The notes below the pieces were generated by a model, which did no database searches, was not told the DNA's origin, and was given only the letters and a program-made list of their open reading frames with translations. The translations under genes were made by a program, and so were the position numbers. A DNA stretch of 64,000 nucleotides from Bacillus piscicola. Its GTDB lineage: Bacteria; Bacillota; Bacilli; Bacillales; Marinococcaceae. Shown here one piece after another: positions 1-7,735 of this stretch; positions within the stretch are counted from its first letter, which is position 1; every line of letters starts with the position of its first letter. The stretch spans positions 1 to 64,000 of the forward strand of contig NZ_JAJJJF010000011.1 in the NCBI RefSeq assembly GCF_022458745.1, written 5' to 3'.

Positions 1-797
1 AATACGCTGGCGGCTTTTTTTGTATCAAAATATTATGTCTCTAAAAAACTACAATTTTAATGGTGTGATTCGTACCGAACGAGCCTTAGGAAACCGTTAA
101 ATCTACGCTGTTTTTTTAATGCTAAGCTTGTACTATTTATAGAAACTTCTGCTCTTTGTTATTTACTAGATAAATGAAAAAAGTACCGTCTGTCACGGCT
201 AACAGAAAAGATCTCCTACTGGCCCTTTTTCGCAATAGTGATCGAGATTTTACCGCTTGACTCCTTTATTACCAGCCACGTTTTTCACGACGCCATTGCC
301 CTTATAGGATGTCGCTATTTCTACCAACCCCAGTTTTAGCAACTTCATCCCTCGCCTATGGCGTCGCTGTATCAACCATCTGCTAATTTCACGACGTTAT
401 TGTGCCTCTATGCCGTCGCTATTTTCTCCAACAACAAATTTTACAACACCATTCAGCTCTTCTTCCATTAAAAAACAGCCTCTCGTTTTGAAAGAGTTGC
501 TTTTTTCCTTTTATCTGGCTTGGAAATAAAAAACGTTTTTCGCCCTTGAGGAAAGTGAACCCAGATAGTAATTGAGAGTGAGTACACTTCAACAGTAAGT
601 GTTCCGGCATTTTCTGTGTTGGGAACTTTTCAGGCAGACGTTTTATTAAAAGAGGTTATCCCACAATTTGTGTGACTGTGGTAACCTTGATGGAGAACAA
701 TGATAAGGGATTAAAATTATGATCAGTGTTGTGGTGAATCAAGCTAGCGGATAGGTAAAATGCCAACTGGCGACAAAGACAAGGGGAGGAGAAAAGG
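1..797. other. Intergenic region upstream of pxpB
   Basis: I see no convincing gene here. The first 20 bases end in a T run and look like the tail of a terminator of an upstream gene. A block of palindromic repeats lies at about 281-475 and is listed separately. Near 654-686 there is an imperfect inverted repeat with arms around GGTTA..CCACA and TGTGGTAACC, which could be an operator or a small hairpin in front of the pxp genes. A weak promoter-like pair, TTGATG at 687-692 and TAAAAT at 712-717, has a 19-base spacer and is not convincing alone. A 63-codon minus-strand open frame at 419-610 overlaps the repeats, lacks a good ribosome binding site and was not accepted. Confidence 0.5.
281..475 (-). 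repeat. 52-bp-period palindromic repeat, locus 1
   Basis: Three clear copies and one decayed copy of a short imperfect palindrome follow each other. The matching GTCGCTAT/GTCGCTGT ends fall at about 311-318, 363-370 and 415-422, exactly 52 bases apart. Each copy begins with a TTTCACGACG-like or TTTTAGCAAC-like stretch and ends in a CTAT/GTCGCTATTT-like stretch. This is the reverse complement of the arrays near 39.9 kb and 56.9 kb. The fourth copy (about 439-475) is badly decayed. The function is unknown. Confidence 0.75.
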
Positions 798-1541
798 ATG
801 CATCCTTTACGGATTGAACCGCTGGGAGATCAGGCGCTGCGTGTTGTATTTGGTACTAGCATTTCTGTGGAAACCAATCAACATATTAGAAGCCTGTCGT
901 GGATGCTTAAAGAACAAAAGATAGAAGGCGTACTAGAATGGGTGCCGACGTATACGACCTTGACGGTTTATTATGATCCATTAATAATCTCGTTCTCGAG
1001 TTTGGAGGAAAAGATGCAATACTTGGCTGTTGGTACCGGGGACGTGCCGCCCGCGAAAATTTACCGACTTCCTGTCTATTACGGAGGCGATATGGGGCCG
1101 GACTTACAGAAAGTCTCCGAGCAAAATGGCCTCGAGTGGGAGAAAGTGATTCAGATTCACTCAGCGAAATCCTATCTCATTTATATGCTTGGGTTTACGC
1201 CGGGATTTCCTTACTTAGGAGGTATGGACGAGCGCCTGGCCACACCCCGTCTAGCGGTTCCGCGTAGACAAGTAGCAGCCGGATCCGTCGGGATTGCCGG
1301 AGCGCAAACAGGTGTTTATTCGATAAACAGTCCAGGTGGATGGAATATTATTGGAAGAACACCTGTTAAACTGTTCGACCCTGGTCAGTCAGTTCCGGTG
1401 TTACTGGAAGCCGGAAACTATATTCGGTTTACACCGGTTACGCTAGAACAGTATAAAGAAATTACGGAGCAGTTGGAAGAAGGGACGTATGAAGTGTCTT
1501 ATGAGGAGGGGACCAGTGATGGGGCTTCAAGTAGACCTTAA
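798..1541 (+). CDS. pxpB: 5-oxoprolinase subunit PxpB (KipI family)
   Basis: This 247-residue protein belongs to the carboxyltransferase domain subdomain C/D (KipI/YcsJ) family. With PxpA and PxpC it forms the ATP-dependent 5-oxoprolinase that opens pyroglutamate to glutamate in the cytoplasm. The family core around residues 130-190, including MLGFTPGFPYLGG and the following PRRQVAAGSVGIAG stretch, is intact and the length is normal. The ATG is preceded by AAGGGGAGGAGAAAAGG. The gene starts an apparent three-gene operon and overlaps pxpA by 23 bases. In B. subtilis the homologue KipI also inhibits the sporulation kinase KinA; whether that holds here cannot be seen. Confidence 0.93.
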   Translation: MHPLRIEPLGDQALRVVFGTSISVETNQHIRSLSWMLKEQKIEGVLEWVPTYTTLTVYYDPLIISFSSLEEKMQYLAVGTGDVPPAKIYRLPVYYGGDMGPDLQKVSEQNGLEWEKVIQIHSAKSYLIYMLGFTPGFPYLGGMDERLATPRLAVPRRQVAAGSVGIAGAQTGVYSINSPGGWNIIGRTPVKLFDPGQSVPVLLEAGNYIRFTPVTLEQYKEITEQLEEGTYEVSYEEGTSDGASSRP

Positions 1542-2289
1542 CTGTGATTTAGGCGAAAGCTATGGGGACTATGTTATCGGACAGGATCATAAAGTGTTGG
1601 ACTATGTGACGTCGGCGAACGTTGCCTGCGGGTATCATGCGGGGGATCACAATGTAATGGCAAAGACGGTAAGACTTGCGAAAAAAGCTGGAACAGCGGT
1701 CGGAGCTCACCCTGGTTTTCCGGATCTAGGCGGATTTGGACGAAGAAAAATGGAGATCAGTGCGGACGAAATATACCGACTTATTATATACCAGATCGGT
1801 GCCTTGCAAGCGTTTTGCCGAGTGGAGGGTGTCCGTGTGCAGCACGTGAAGCCTCATGGTGCCCTTTATCAAACTGCCTTACATGATCGCTCCGTTGCAG
1901 AAGCAATAGCAGAGGCAGTTTATGCGATTGACTCATCGCTTGTTTTATTTGGGTTGTCAGGTAGCGAGCTGATAGCAGCTGGTCAGAAGCGCGGATTGCG
2001 GACGGCAAGTGAAGTGTTTGCGGATCGTACATATCAGCCAGACGGCACGCTAACGCCACGTCATGACCCGGATGCCTTTATCCGAACACCTGCGAAAGCC
2101 GCAGAACGAATCATGGAAATGATCGAACAGCAGCAAACAACAGCTGTCGATGGTACTTTCTTAAGCATGAGGGCAGACACCATCTGTGTTCATGGGGATA
2201 ATCCGGAAGCATTGGCTTTTGTCAAAGAATTGCGCAAAATGATGACAGCTAAACAGATTACGATTGCGGCTGTGGGTGATAAAAAATGA
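1519..2289 (+). CDS. pxpA: 5-oxoprolinase subunit PxpA (LamB/YcsF family)
   Basis: This 256-residue LamB/YcsF family protein is the PxpA subunit of bacterial 5-oxoprolinase. The diagnostic N-terminus MGLQVDLNCDLGESYG and the downstream ANVACGYHAGD, GAHPGFPDLGGFGRR and HVKPHGALY motifs are all present. An upstream in-frame ATG at 1489 exists, but the ATG at 1519 has GAGGAGGGG at a suitable distance and gives the family's normal N-terminus, so I use it. The gene overlaps the end of pxpB and runs 4 bases into pxpC, which implies translational coupling of the three subunits. Confidence 0.93.
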   Translation: MGLQVDLNCDLGESYGDYVIGQDHKVLDYVTSANVACGYHAGDHNVMAKTVRLAKKAGTAVGAHPGFPDLGGFGRRKMEISADEIYRLIIYQIGALQAFCRVEGVRVQHVKPHGALYQTALHDRSVAEAIAEAVYAIDSSLVLFGLSGSELIAAGQKRGLRTASEVFADRTYQPDGTLTPRHDPDAFIRTPAKAAERIMEMIEQQQTTAVDGTFLSMRADTICVHGDNPEALAFVKELRKMMTAKQITIAAVGDKK

Positions 2290-3254
2290 AACAACAGGAA
2301 CTCTGTTACGTAAGAAAGCCAGGCTTGTTTACAACGATTCAAGATAGCGGGCGCTATGGATTCCAGAGACAAGGCATTTCTCCAGCAGGTGCGATGGATC
2401 CTTACGCTTTAGCGCTTGCAAATATGCTGGTGGGAAACGAGGCGTCTAGCGCGGTGCTTGAGATAACGATTACGGGACCCACTTTACTATTTAAACAGGA
2501 CACGGTAGCCGCGGTAACCGGTGCAGATGTGGAACCGATTTTGAATGGAAATCGCATTGCTATGTGGAAGAGCTTCGCCATTGAAAAAGGAGATGAACTG
2601 CGCTTTAAAGGAGCCCGTTCTGGGATGCGTGCTTACTTAGGAGTACAGGGCGGCTTTGCTGGGGAAGGAAGGATGAGCAGCCACGAAACATACGTGCGTG
2701 CAAACATAGGGGGCGTCAACGGAAGAGAACTCCAGCGAGGGGATACGATCTTTTGTTATGGGGGTAAGCAAGCAGCCGTACCACCAGGAACCGCCCTTCA
2801 CGAGGATCTCATACCAGGCTATCCGAATAAGCAAGTGCTGCGTGTTCTTGCCGGACCGGAAGAAGATGCTTTTACAGAAGAGGCGCTGACGACCTTTTAT
2901 CAATCGTTATTCACAGTTACGAATGAAGCAGATCGAATGGGACTCAGGTTAAAGGGAGCGAGGCTAGCCCATGCTCGTCCAGCCGACATTTTGTCCGACG
3001 CCGCCACTTTCGGTACGGTACAAGTCGCCGCGGAAGGTCAACCTATTATCCTGATGGCGGACCGGCAGACGACAGGCGGCTACACGAGAATTGCAAATGT
3101 AATCAGTGTCGATCTCTCAAAAGCAGCCCAAGTACGTCCCGGTCAGCAAGTCTCTTTCCGAAAAGTAACGTTGAGAGACGCCCATGAGCTGATGCGAAAA
3201 GAAAGAAAACTCATGCGAAGCTTGGCAACGCGCTTGGCGGACCAACAAACATAA
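2286..3254 (+). CDS. pxpC: 5-oxoprolinase subunit PxpC (KipA family)
   Basis: This 322-residue protein of the carboxyltransferase domain subdomain A/B (KipA/YcsJ) family is the third 5-oxoprolinase subunit. Visible family motifs are GLFTTIQDSGRYGFQRQGI near residue 13, GAMDPYALALANMLVGN and, near the C-terminus, ADRQTTGGYTRIA. The start codon overlaps the pxpA stop by 4 bases. A strong bidirectional terminator follows directly. The order B-A-C is a common compact arrangement of this complex. No pyroglutamate transporter is visible beside it. Confidence 0.93.
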   Translation: MKQQELCYVRKPGLFTTIQDSGRYGFQRQGISPAGAMDPYALALANMLVGNEASSAVLEITITGPTLLFKQDTVAAVTGADVEPILNGNRIAMWKSFAIEKGDELRFKGARSGMRAYLGVQGGFAGEGRMSSHETYVRANIGGVNGRELQRGDTIFCYGGKQAAVPPGTALHEDLIPGYPNKQVLRVLAGPEEDAFTEEALTTFYQSLFTVTNEADRMGLRLKGARLAHARPADILSDAATFGTVQVAAEGQPIILMADRQTTGGYTRIANVISVDLSKAAQVRPGQQVSFRKVTLRDAHELMRKERKLMRSLATRLADQQT

Positions 3255-3322
3255 AAGAGGCTGTCTCAAAGATTTCCTCGCTGTAGGGGGGGAATCTATT
3301 AAAAGAGACAGCCTCTTCCTCT
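3255..3322. terminator. Bidirectional terminator after pxpC
   Basis: A 13-bp perfect stem, AAGAGGCTGTCTC at 3255-3267 with GAGACAGCCTCTT at 3305-3317, is followed by a pyrimidine-rich CCTCTTTTT. Its 37-base loop is long. It sits between the convergent pxpC and the small minus-strand gene at 3329-3469 and probably serves both. Confidence 0.75.
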
Positions 3323-3328
3323 TTTTCA

Positions 3329-3469
3329 TTATTTGTTATTTAAGTAGTTTAGCAAGTCTTGATAGAAACTAATATTATCCGTGAAGAGAAAAATAGGTAA
3401 AAAAACAAATGTTGCAATCAATGCTACATTTGCGAGTAAAAAGGAACGAGTATAAGCCCAGACTTTCAT
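3329..3469 (-). CDS. Small single-pass membrane protein, unknown
   Basis: This is a 46-residue protein starting MKVWAYTRSFLLANVALIAT. A longer in-frame reading of 71 residues exists, but the ATG at 3467-3469 has a good AAGGAG at proper spacing, so I use it. One strongly hydrophobic segment covers residues about 9-32 and is followed by a short polar tail ending in NYLNNK. I recognise no family. It stands alone, convergent to pxpC and divergent from the initiator tRNA. The strong ribosome binding site and the shared terminator make it likely to be a real gene. Confidence 0.6.
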   Translation of the reverse strand: MKVWAYTRSFLLANVALIATFVFLPIFLFTDNISFYQDLLNYLNNK

Positions 3470-3571
3470 TGTAAACCACTCCTTCACGATCGGAAAATGA
3501 CTTTTCCTTTGTTCGATTGTAACAAATTTGTCACAAATAAACAAGAAAAAATTTTAAAAATGAACATACTC

Positions 3572-3600
3572 TTGCATTGTAAAAAGATACATGGTATATT
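3572..3600 (+). promoter_or_regulatory. Sigma-A promoter of the initiator tRNA
   Basis: TTGCAT (3572-3577) and TATATT (3595-3600) are separated by 17 bases, about 31 bases before the tRNA. This is the spacing expected for a housekeeping promoter with a short 5' leader. Confidence 0.7.
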
Positions 3601-3631
3601 TATATCTATCACATAAGATACTATTTCACAT

Positions 3632-3708
3632 CGCGGGGTGGAGCAGTCTGGCAGCTCGTCGGGCTCATAACCCGGAGGTCGAAGGTTCAAATCCTTCCCC
3701 CGCAACCA
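3632..3708 (+). tRNA. Initiator tRNA-fMet (CAT)
   Basis: A 77-base cloverleaf with CCA encoded. It carries the CAT anticodon, the three consecutive G:C pairs in the anticodon stem typical of initiators (GGG before and CCC after the loop), and a mismatched C1:A72 at the end of the acceptor stem. Together these identify the initiator rather than the elongator methionine tRNA. Confidence 0.95.
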
Positions 3709-3728
3709 ATTTAAATAATGATTGAACC

Positions 3729-3762
3729 ATAAAGCCTACTTTGCGAAGGCTTTATTTTTTTT
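3729..3762 (+). terminator. Terminator of the tRNA gene
   Basis: Arms ATAAAGCCT (3729-3737) and AGGCTTTAT (3747-3755) are followed by a run of T residues. It sits 20 bases after the tRNA CCA. Confidence 0.8.
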
Positions 3763-3853
3763 GCTTTACGGATTGGACTGCATTTTTTCAATGATTAATT
3801 TTTGCAAATACGTTAAACTAGAAAGGAAACGGAAAAACGAAGGATGAGTTAGT

Positions 3854-4849
3854 ATGCTGAAGGATGAATTCGAATGGATTAATCAACAGCGGCCCACCTC
3901 CCACTTCCACCATAGTCTCATCCAGGGGATTGGCGATGATGCCGCTGTTTTTGCAAGCAGCCAGAAGTACGAACAGCTGCTATGTGTTGACACGTTAGTG
4001 GAAGGGATTCATTTTAGAAAGAATACGCTCAGCCCGGAAGATGTCGGTCACAAAGCATTAGCGGTTAACATCAGTGATATCGCGGCGATGGGAGGGGAGC
4101 CGCTTTTTTATATGGCTGCACTCGCGGTGCCGGAAGCGTGGTCAGAAGAAGAGTTAGCAGGCGTATACAAAGGCATGACAATGCTCGGCAGCCGGTATAA
4201 CATGGATTTAATTGGTGGCGACACCGTGTCTGCTCCCAGCGATTTCATGATATCCGTAACTGTGTATGGGCGCATTGAAAAAGGGCATGCCCTGTTAAGA
4301 AGAAATGCCCGGCCTGGAGATATTGTGTTCCTCACGCGCCCTGCTGGCTGTTCTGCTGCAGGGCTGGAAATATTACTGCAAAAAGGGCGACGTTTCCCTT
4401 TTCAAATAGAAGAAAAGCGGTTAGTCTCCGCCCATCAACGCCCGGAACCGTGTGTGGAAGCAGGTCGAGTGATTGCTTCCGTTGATGCGGAGGCATCGTT
4501 GAATGATATAAGTGACGGCCTTGCCAGCGAACTGCATGAAATCGCGGAAGCCAGTCATTGTACTATTGAACTGGACAAAAACAAAATCCCGGTGGCTCCG
4601 GAATTGCAGGTTTTTTCAGAGGAGCAGTACTGGAAGTGGATTTTTTTTGGCGGAGAAGATTTTGGTCTCACTGGTACCGTTCGAGAAAAGGCCTGGCCGC
4701 GGCTTCAAAGAGAAATGGATAAAAAAGAGCTGGACCTCTACCCGATTGGGCGTGTTCAGGCAGGCTCTCCGGCTGTTTTCATCGTGAATGGTGAGAGACG
4801 AGAAAGTTTGCAAAAAAAAGGGTACAATCACTTCAAAAAGAAGCGGTAG
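3854..4849 (+). CDS. thiL: Thiamine-monophosphate kinase
   Basis: This 331-residue ThiL phosphorylates thiamine monophosphate to thiamine diphosphate with ATP. It is a cytoplasmic enzyme of the PurM/AIR-synthase-like fold. The N-terminal Mg/ATP-binding GIGDDAAVF (about residues 26-34), the LCVDTLVEGIHF strand and the ISDIAAMGG motif are present, as is the later NDISDGLASEL aspartate motif. The gene opens the conserved run thiL-tsaE-tsaB-rimI-tsaD found in B. subtilis as ydiA-ydiE. GGATGAG precedes the ATG. Confidence 0.95.
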   Translation: MLKDEFEWINQQRPTSHFHHSLIQGIGDDAAVFASSQKYEQLLCVDTLVEGIHFRKNTLSPEDVGHKALAVNISDIAAMGGEPLFYMAALAVPEAWSEEELAGVYKGMTMLGSRYNMDLIGGDTVSAPSDFMISVTVYGRIEKGHALLRRNARPGDIVFLTRPAGCSAAGLEILLQKGRRFPFQIEEKRLVSAHQRPEPCVEAGRVIASVDAEASLNDISDGLASELHEIAEASHCTIELDKNKIPVAPELQVFSEEQYWKWIFFGGEDFGLTGTVREKAWPRLQREMDKKELDLYPIGRVQAGSPAVFIVNGERRESLQKKGYNHFKKKR

Positions 4850-4877
4850 CCCGCTAATAAGAAAGTTAGGTGCGAAG

Positions 4878-5330
4878 ATGGAGGGTACGGAAGTGAAAAG
4901 CGGTTCGCCGGAAGAAACACATGAAATCGCAAAGCGCCTTGGAGCTCTTTTACAAAAAGGAGACATTGTAACGCTCTCAGGCGGGCTTGGTGCGGGAAAA
5001 ACTCACTTCACCAAAGGGATAGCGGATGCACTTGGTGTACGTAAGATCGTGAACAGCCCAACCTTCACGATCATTAAAGAATACGAGGGACGTCTTCCTC
5101 TCTACCACATGGATGTTTACCGGATTGACGAAGAAGAGGCGGATGCACTTGGGATCGAAGAATATTTAGACGGGGACGGCGTCTGTGTCATAGAATGGGC
5201 TGAAAAAATCAGCAGACTGCTTCCGGAGGAGCGGCTGGCCATTACGATCGATAAGGAAAGTGAAACAGCCCGGATGATCCGCATCGAAGGAGCAGGTAAG
5301 CGGTTTGAGGAAGTGTGCAAGGAGCTGTAA
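4878..5330 (+). CDS. tsaE: tRNA t6A biosynthesis ATPase TsaE
   Basis: TsaE is the ATPase that cycles the TsaBD complex during N6-threonylcarbamoylation of adenosine 37 in ANN-decoding tRNAs. The Walker A motif GGLGAGKTHF and the NSPTFTIIKEYEG and MDVYRIDEEE segments are present, and the length (150 residues) is normal. The reading frame extends upstream to 4788 inside thiL. I chose the ATG at 4878, which has AGGTG upstream. An in-frame GTG at 4893 has an even better GGAGGG seven bases before it and gives the start MKSGSPEETH, so the true start may be five codons later. Confidence 0.93.
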   Translation: MEGTEVKSGSPEETHEIAKRLGALLQKGDIVTLSGGLGAGKTHFTKGIADALGVRKIVNSPTFTIIKEYEGRLPLYHMDVYRIDEEEADALGIEEYLDGDGVCVIEWAEKISRLLPEERLAITIDKESETARMIRIEGAGKRFEEVCKEL

Positions 5331-5333
5331 AGG

Positions 5334-6044
5334 ATGAAAATATTAGCAATTGATACGTCAACCCATGTATTAGGTATAGCGCTTGCTGACGAAGAACGAA
5401 TAGTAGGCACATACGTCACGAATTTTAAGAAGAACCATTCACTGCGTCTGATGCCGGCCATTGATTATCTCTTGAAAGAGCTGAACGTGAAGCCAGAAGA
5501 ACTTGATGCTGTTGCTGCAGCTAAGGGACCAGGTTCTTATACAGGGGTGCGAATCGGCGTCACTACTGCCAAGTCACTTGCGTGGGCACTTGGCATTCCA
5601 GTGTACGGCATCTCGAGTCTGCAAGTGCTCGCCAGGAACGGCAAGCACTTTGGCGGTTTCATCTGTCCATTTATTGATGCAAGAAGAGGACAGGTTTACA
5701 CAGGCTTATATAAAATCGGTAGAGATTATTCAGTTGAAACGGTCGCCGAAGATCGTATTATGTTGCTGGAGGAGTGGCTCGCTTTTCTACAAGAAAAACA
5801 AGAGCCAGTCCTGTTTTTGAGCCAAGATTGGGAAGCGCATGAAGACACGGTCCGGCGAACGCTTACAGATTTGGCTGTACAGGGAGAGAAGGCGGATATG
5901 CTGCCACGGCCGGAAGAGCTGGCTCTTCTCGCTTACCAGCAAGGAGAGGCGATCCCCGCCCATCTGCTTGTCCCGGAATATACACAGCCAACGGAAGCTG
6001 AAAAAAAGTGGCTGGCAGAACAAGAAGGTAAAAAAGATGCCTGA
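5334..6044 (+). CDS. tsaB: t6A biosynthesis protein TsaB
   Basis: This 236-residue member of the ASKHA/Kae1-like fold is the scaffold partner of TsaD in t6A synthesis. The N-terminal MKILAIDTSTHVLGIAL and the GPGSYTGVRIGVTTAK motif near residue 65 are diagnostic of TsaB. Like other TsaB proteins it lacks the metal-binding histidines of TsaD. The start lies 3 bases after the tsaE stop and has AAGGAG just upstream; the end overlaps rimI by 8 bases. Confidence 0.95.
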   Translation: MKILAIDTSTHVLGIALADEERIVGTYVTNFKKNHSLRLMPAIDYLLKELNVKPEELDAVAAAKGPGSYTGVRIGVTTAKSLAWALGIPVYGISSLQVLARNGKHFGGFICPFIDARRGQVYTGLYKIGRDYSVETVAEDRIMLLEEWLAFLQEKQEPVLFLSQDWEAHEDTVRRTLTDLAVQGEKADMLPRPEELALLAYQQGEAIPAHLLVPEYTQPTEAEKKWLAEQEGKKDA

Positions 6045-6513
6045 TTTTCCAATTATCCGTTTTATGGAAGAAACTGATATTGACGGTGTATTACGGGTGG
6101 AACACGATGCATTCCAGATGCCTTGGACCCGCTATGCATTTGAGAACGAATTACGACACAACCGGTTTGCCCGTTATTTGGTAGCAGAGTGGGAAGAGGA
6201 AATAATCGGTTACTGCGGGGTATGGATTGTTTTAGATGAGGCCAATATTACGAATATCGCCGTTCATTCTCGACACCGTGGAAAAAAAGCTGGTGAGACG
6301 CTGCTTATCCATGCAATAGACCTGGCCTCTGTATATGGGGTAAAACGGATGTCACTGGAAGTAAGAGTAAGTAACACCGCTGCCCAATCCCTTTACACGA
6401 AGCTCGGTTTTCAAAAAGGTGGCATTCGGAAAAGCTATTATACAGACAATAATGAAGACGCATTAGTAATGTGGGTGAATATCGATGAATATAAAAAACA
6501 GACAAACAGATGA
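6037..6513 (+). CDS. rimI: Ribosomal protein bS18-alanine N-acetyltransferase
   Basis: A 158-residue GNAT acetyltransferase. The acetyl-CoA loop appears as [14 protein letters not shown], preceded by the beta-4 strand NITNIAV and followed by [19 protein letters not shown], the family's typical C-terminal motif. RimI acetylates the N-terminal alanine of ribosomal protein S18 in enterobacteria; the exact substrate in bacilli is less certain. I chose the ATG at 6037 because it gives a normal GNAT N-terminus and overlaps the tsaB stop, although the frame is open upstream to 5839. Confidence 0.92.
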   Translation: MPDFPIIRFMEETDIDGVLRVEHDAFQMPWTRYAFENELRHNRFARYLVAEWEEEIIGYCGVWIVLDEANITNIAVHSRHRGKKAGETLLIHAIDLASVYGVKRMSLEVRVSNTAAQSLYTKLGFQKGGIRKSYYTDNNEDALVMWVNIDEYKKQTNR

Positions 6514-7513
6514 CGAGCTCATTTTAGCGATAGAGACAAGCTGCGATGAGACTGCAGCAGCTGTCGTTAGAGGAGGCACGGAAATACTGTCGAATGTGAT
6601 CGCATCACAAATCGAAAGTCATAAACGTTTCGGCGGTGTCGTTCCGGAGCTTGCCTCCCGCCACCACACAGAAAGCATCACGTGGATTGTGGAGGAAGCG
6701 CTGAAAGAGGCAGAATTAACACTTGTGGACATTGATGCGGTAGCGGTGACACATGGCCCGGGACTTGTCGGCGCCCTTTTAGTCGGGGTGAATGCGGCGA
6801 AAGCAATTGCTTTTGCGCACGGACTGCCTCTTCTGCCGGTCCACCACATTTCCGGGCACATTCAAGCCGCTCGCTTGGAACGAGAATGGCAGTACCCAGC
6901 GCTTGCGCTCGTCGTCTCCGGAGGACACACGGAGCTTGTACTTATGGAGGAAGAAGGCCGTTATCAAGTGATTGGGGAGACACGCGATGACGCGGCTGGA
7001 GAGGCGTATGATAAAGTTGCCCGCAGCTTGCAGCTTCCTTATCCAGGAGGTCCCCATATCGATCAACTTGCCAAAACAGGGACTGCGAATATCGCGTTCC
7101 CGATTGCCTGGTTGGAAGCGGGTTCTTATGATTTTAGCTTCAGCGGTTTAAAATCAGCAGTTATTAACACGCTCCATAACACCCGGCAGCGTGGGGAGTC
7201 GCTTGCTCCGGAAGACGTTGCTGCAAGCTTTCAAAAAAGCGTTGTCGAAGTACTTACTACCAAAACGAAACGTGCAGCTGAGGCCTACCAGGTGAAGCAA
7301 GTTGTTCTTGCAGGAGGGGTTGCTGCCAATCAAGGACTGCGGAATGCGATGGAAGCAGCATTCCAAGGGACAGATATGGAGTTAACGATCCCGCCACTTT
7401 CCTTATGTACCGATAATGCTGCCATGATCGGTGCTGCGGCGCACATTCAGTGGAAACAGAATCAAAGGGCCGGTTGGGATTTAAACGGCACAGCAGACTT
7501 GGCACTTACGTAA
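6485..7513 (+). CDS. tsaD: tRNA t6A threonylcarbamoyltransferase TsaD
   Basis: This 342-residue Kae1/TsaD/Qri7 family protein (formerly Gcp) transfers the threonylcarbamoyl group to A37 of tRNA. ASKHA motifs are intact: [14 protein letters not shown] at the N-terminus, [13 protein letters not shown] near residue 80 and the metal-binding [21 protein letters not shown] and [14 protein letters not shown] follow. The start overlaps rimI by 29 bases. The stop codon TAA lies inside the stem of the following terminator. Confidence 0.96.
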   Translation: MNIKNRQTDDELILAIETSCDETAAAVVRGGTEILSNVIASQIESHKRFGGVVPELASRHHTESITWIVEEALKEAELTLVDIDAVAVTHGPGLVGALLVGVNAAKAIAFAHGLPLLPVHHISGHIQAARLEREWQYPALALVVSGGHTELVLMEEEGRYQVIGETRDDAAGEAYDKVARSLQLPYPGGPHIDQLAKTGTANIAFPIAWLEAGSYDFSFSGLKSAVINTLHNTRQRGESLAPEDVAASFQKSVVEVLTTKTKRAAEAYQVKQVVLAGGVAANQGLRNAMEAAFQGTDMELTIPPLSLCTDNAAMIGAAAHIQWKQNQRAGWDLNGTADLALT

Positions 7514-7530
7514 GTGCCAAGTCTTTTTTT
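7496..7530 (+). terminator. Terminator overlapping the tsaD stop
   Basis: A perfect 28-bp palindrome (7496-7523), with half-site GACTTGGCACTTAC, is followed by seven Ts. The last codons and the stop of tsaD (7511-7513) lie within it, so translating ribosomes would compete with hairpin formation. Confidence 0.85.
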
Positions 7531-7546
7531 GCGTGTATAACTTTTC

Positions 7547-7706
7547 TGTGGATAATGTGGAAAAAGCTCGAAAAGGCTTTTATTCACAGGAAGTGGAGTT
7601 GTTAACAAAAAATCTGTGGATAACTTAACGATTCTGTGAATAATGGATATAATTCCTAGTTTTTCAGCCATACTAGTGTTAATAACTCTGTGGATTATGT
7701 GGATAG
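7547..7706. promoter_or_regulatory. DnaA-box cluster
   Basis: Seven 9-mers match the DnaA box TTATCCACA or its complement in 160 bases. Perfect copies lie at 7547-7555 and 7615-7623 (TGTGGATAA). One-mismatch copies lie at 7556-7564 (TGTGGAAAA), 7580-7588 (TTATTCACA), 7635-7643 (TGTGAATAA), 7689-7697 (TGTGGATTA) and 7698-7706 (TGTGGATAG). Six of seven point the same way. There is no dnaA or dnaN nearby, so this is a non-oriC cluster, probably titrating DnaA. From memory, B. subtilis has one of its DnaA-binding clusters beside the same gene (gcp, now tsaD). Confidence 0.85.
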
Positions 7707-7735
7707 TCGTGTTTTTCTGAAAGGATAGGAACGGT

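Noticed and set aside
419-610. 63-codon minus-strand open frame
   Set aside because: It overlaps the repeat block, has no recognisable family or good ribosome binding site, and its composition looks non-coding.
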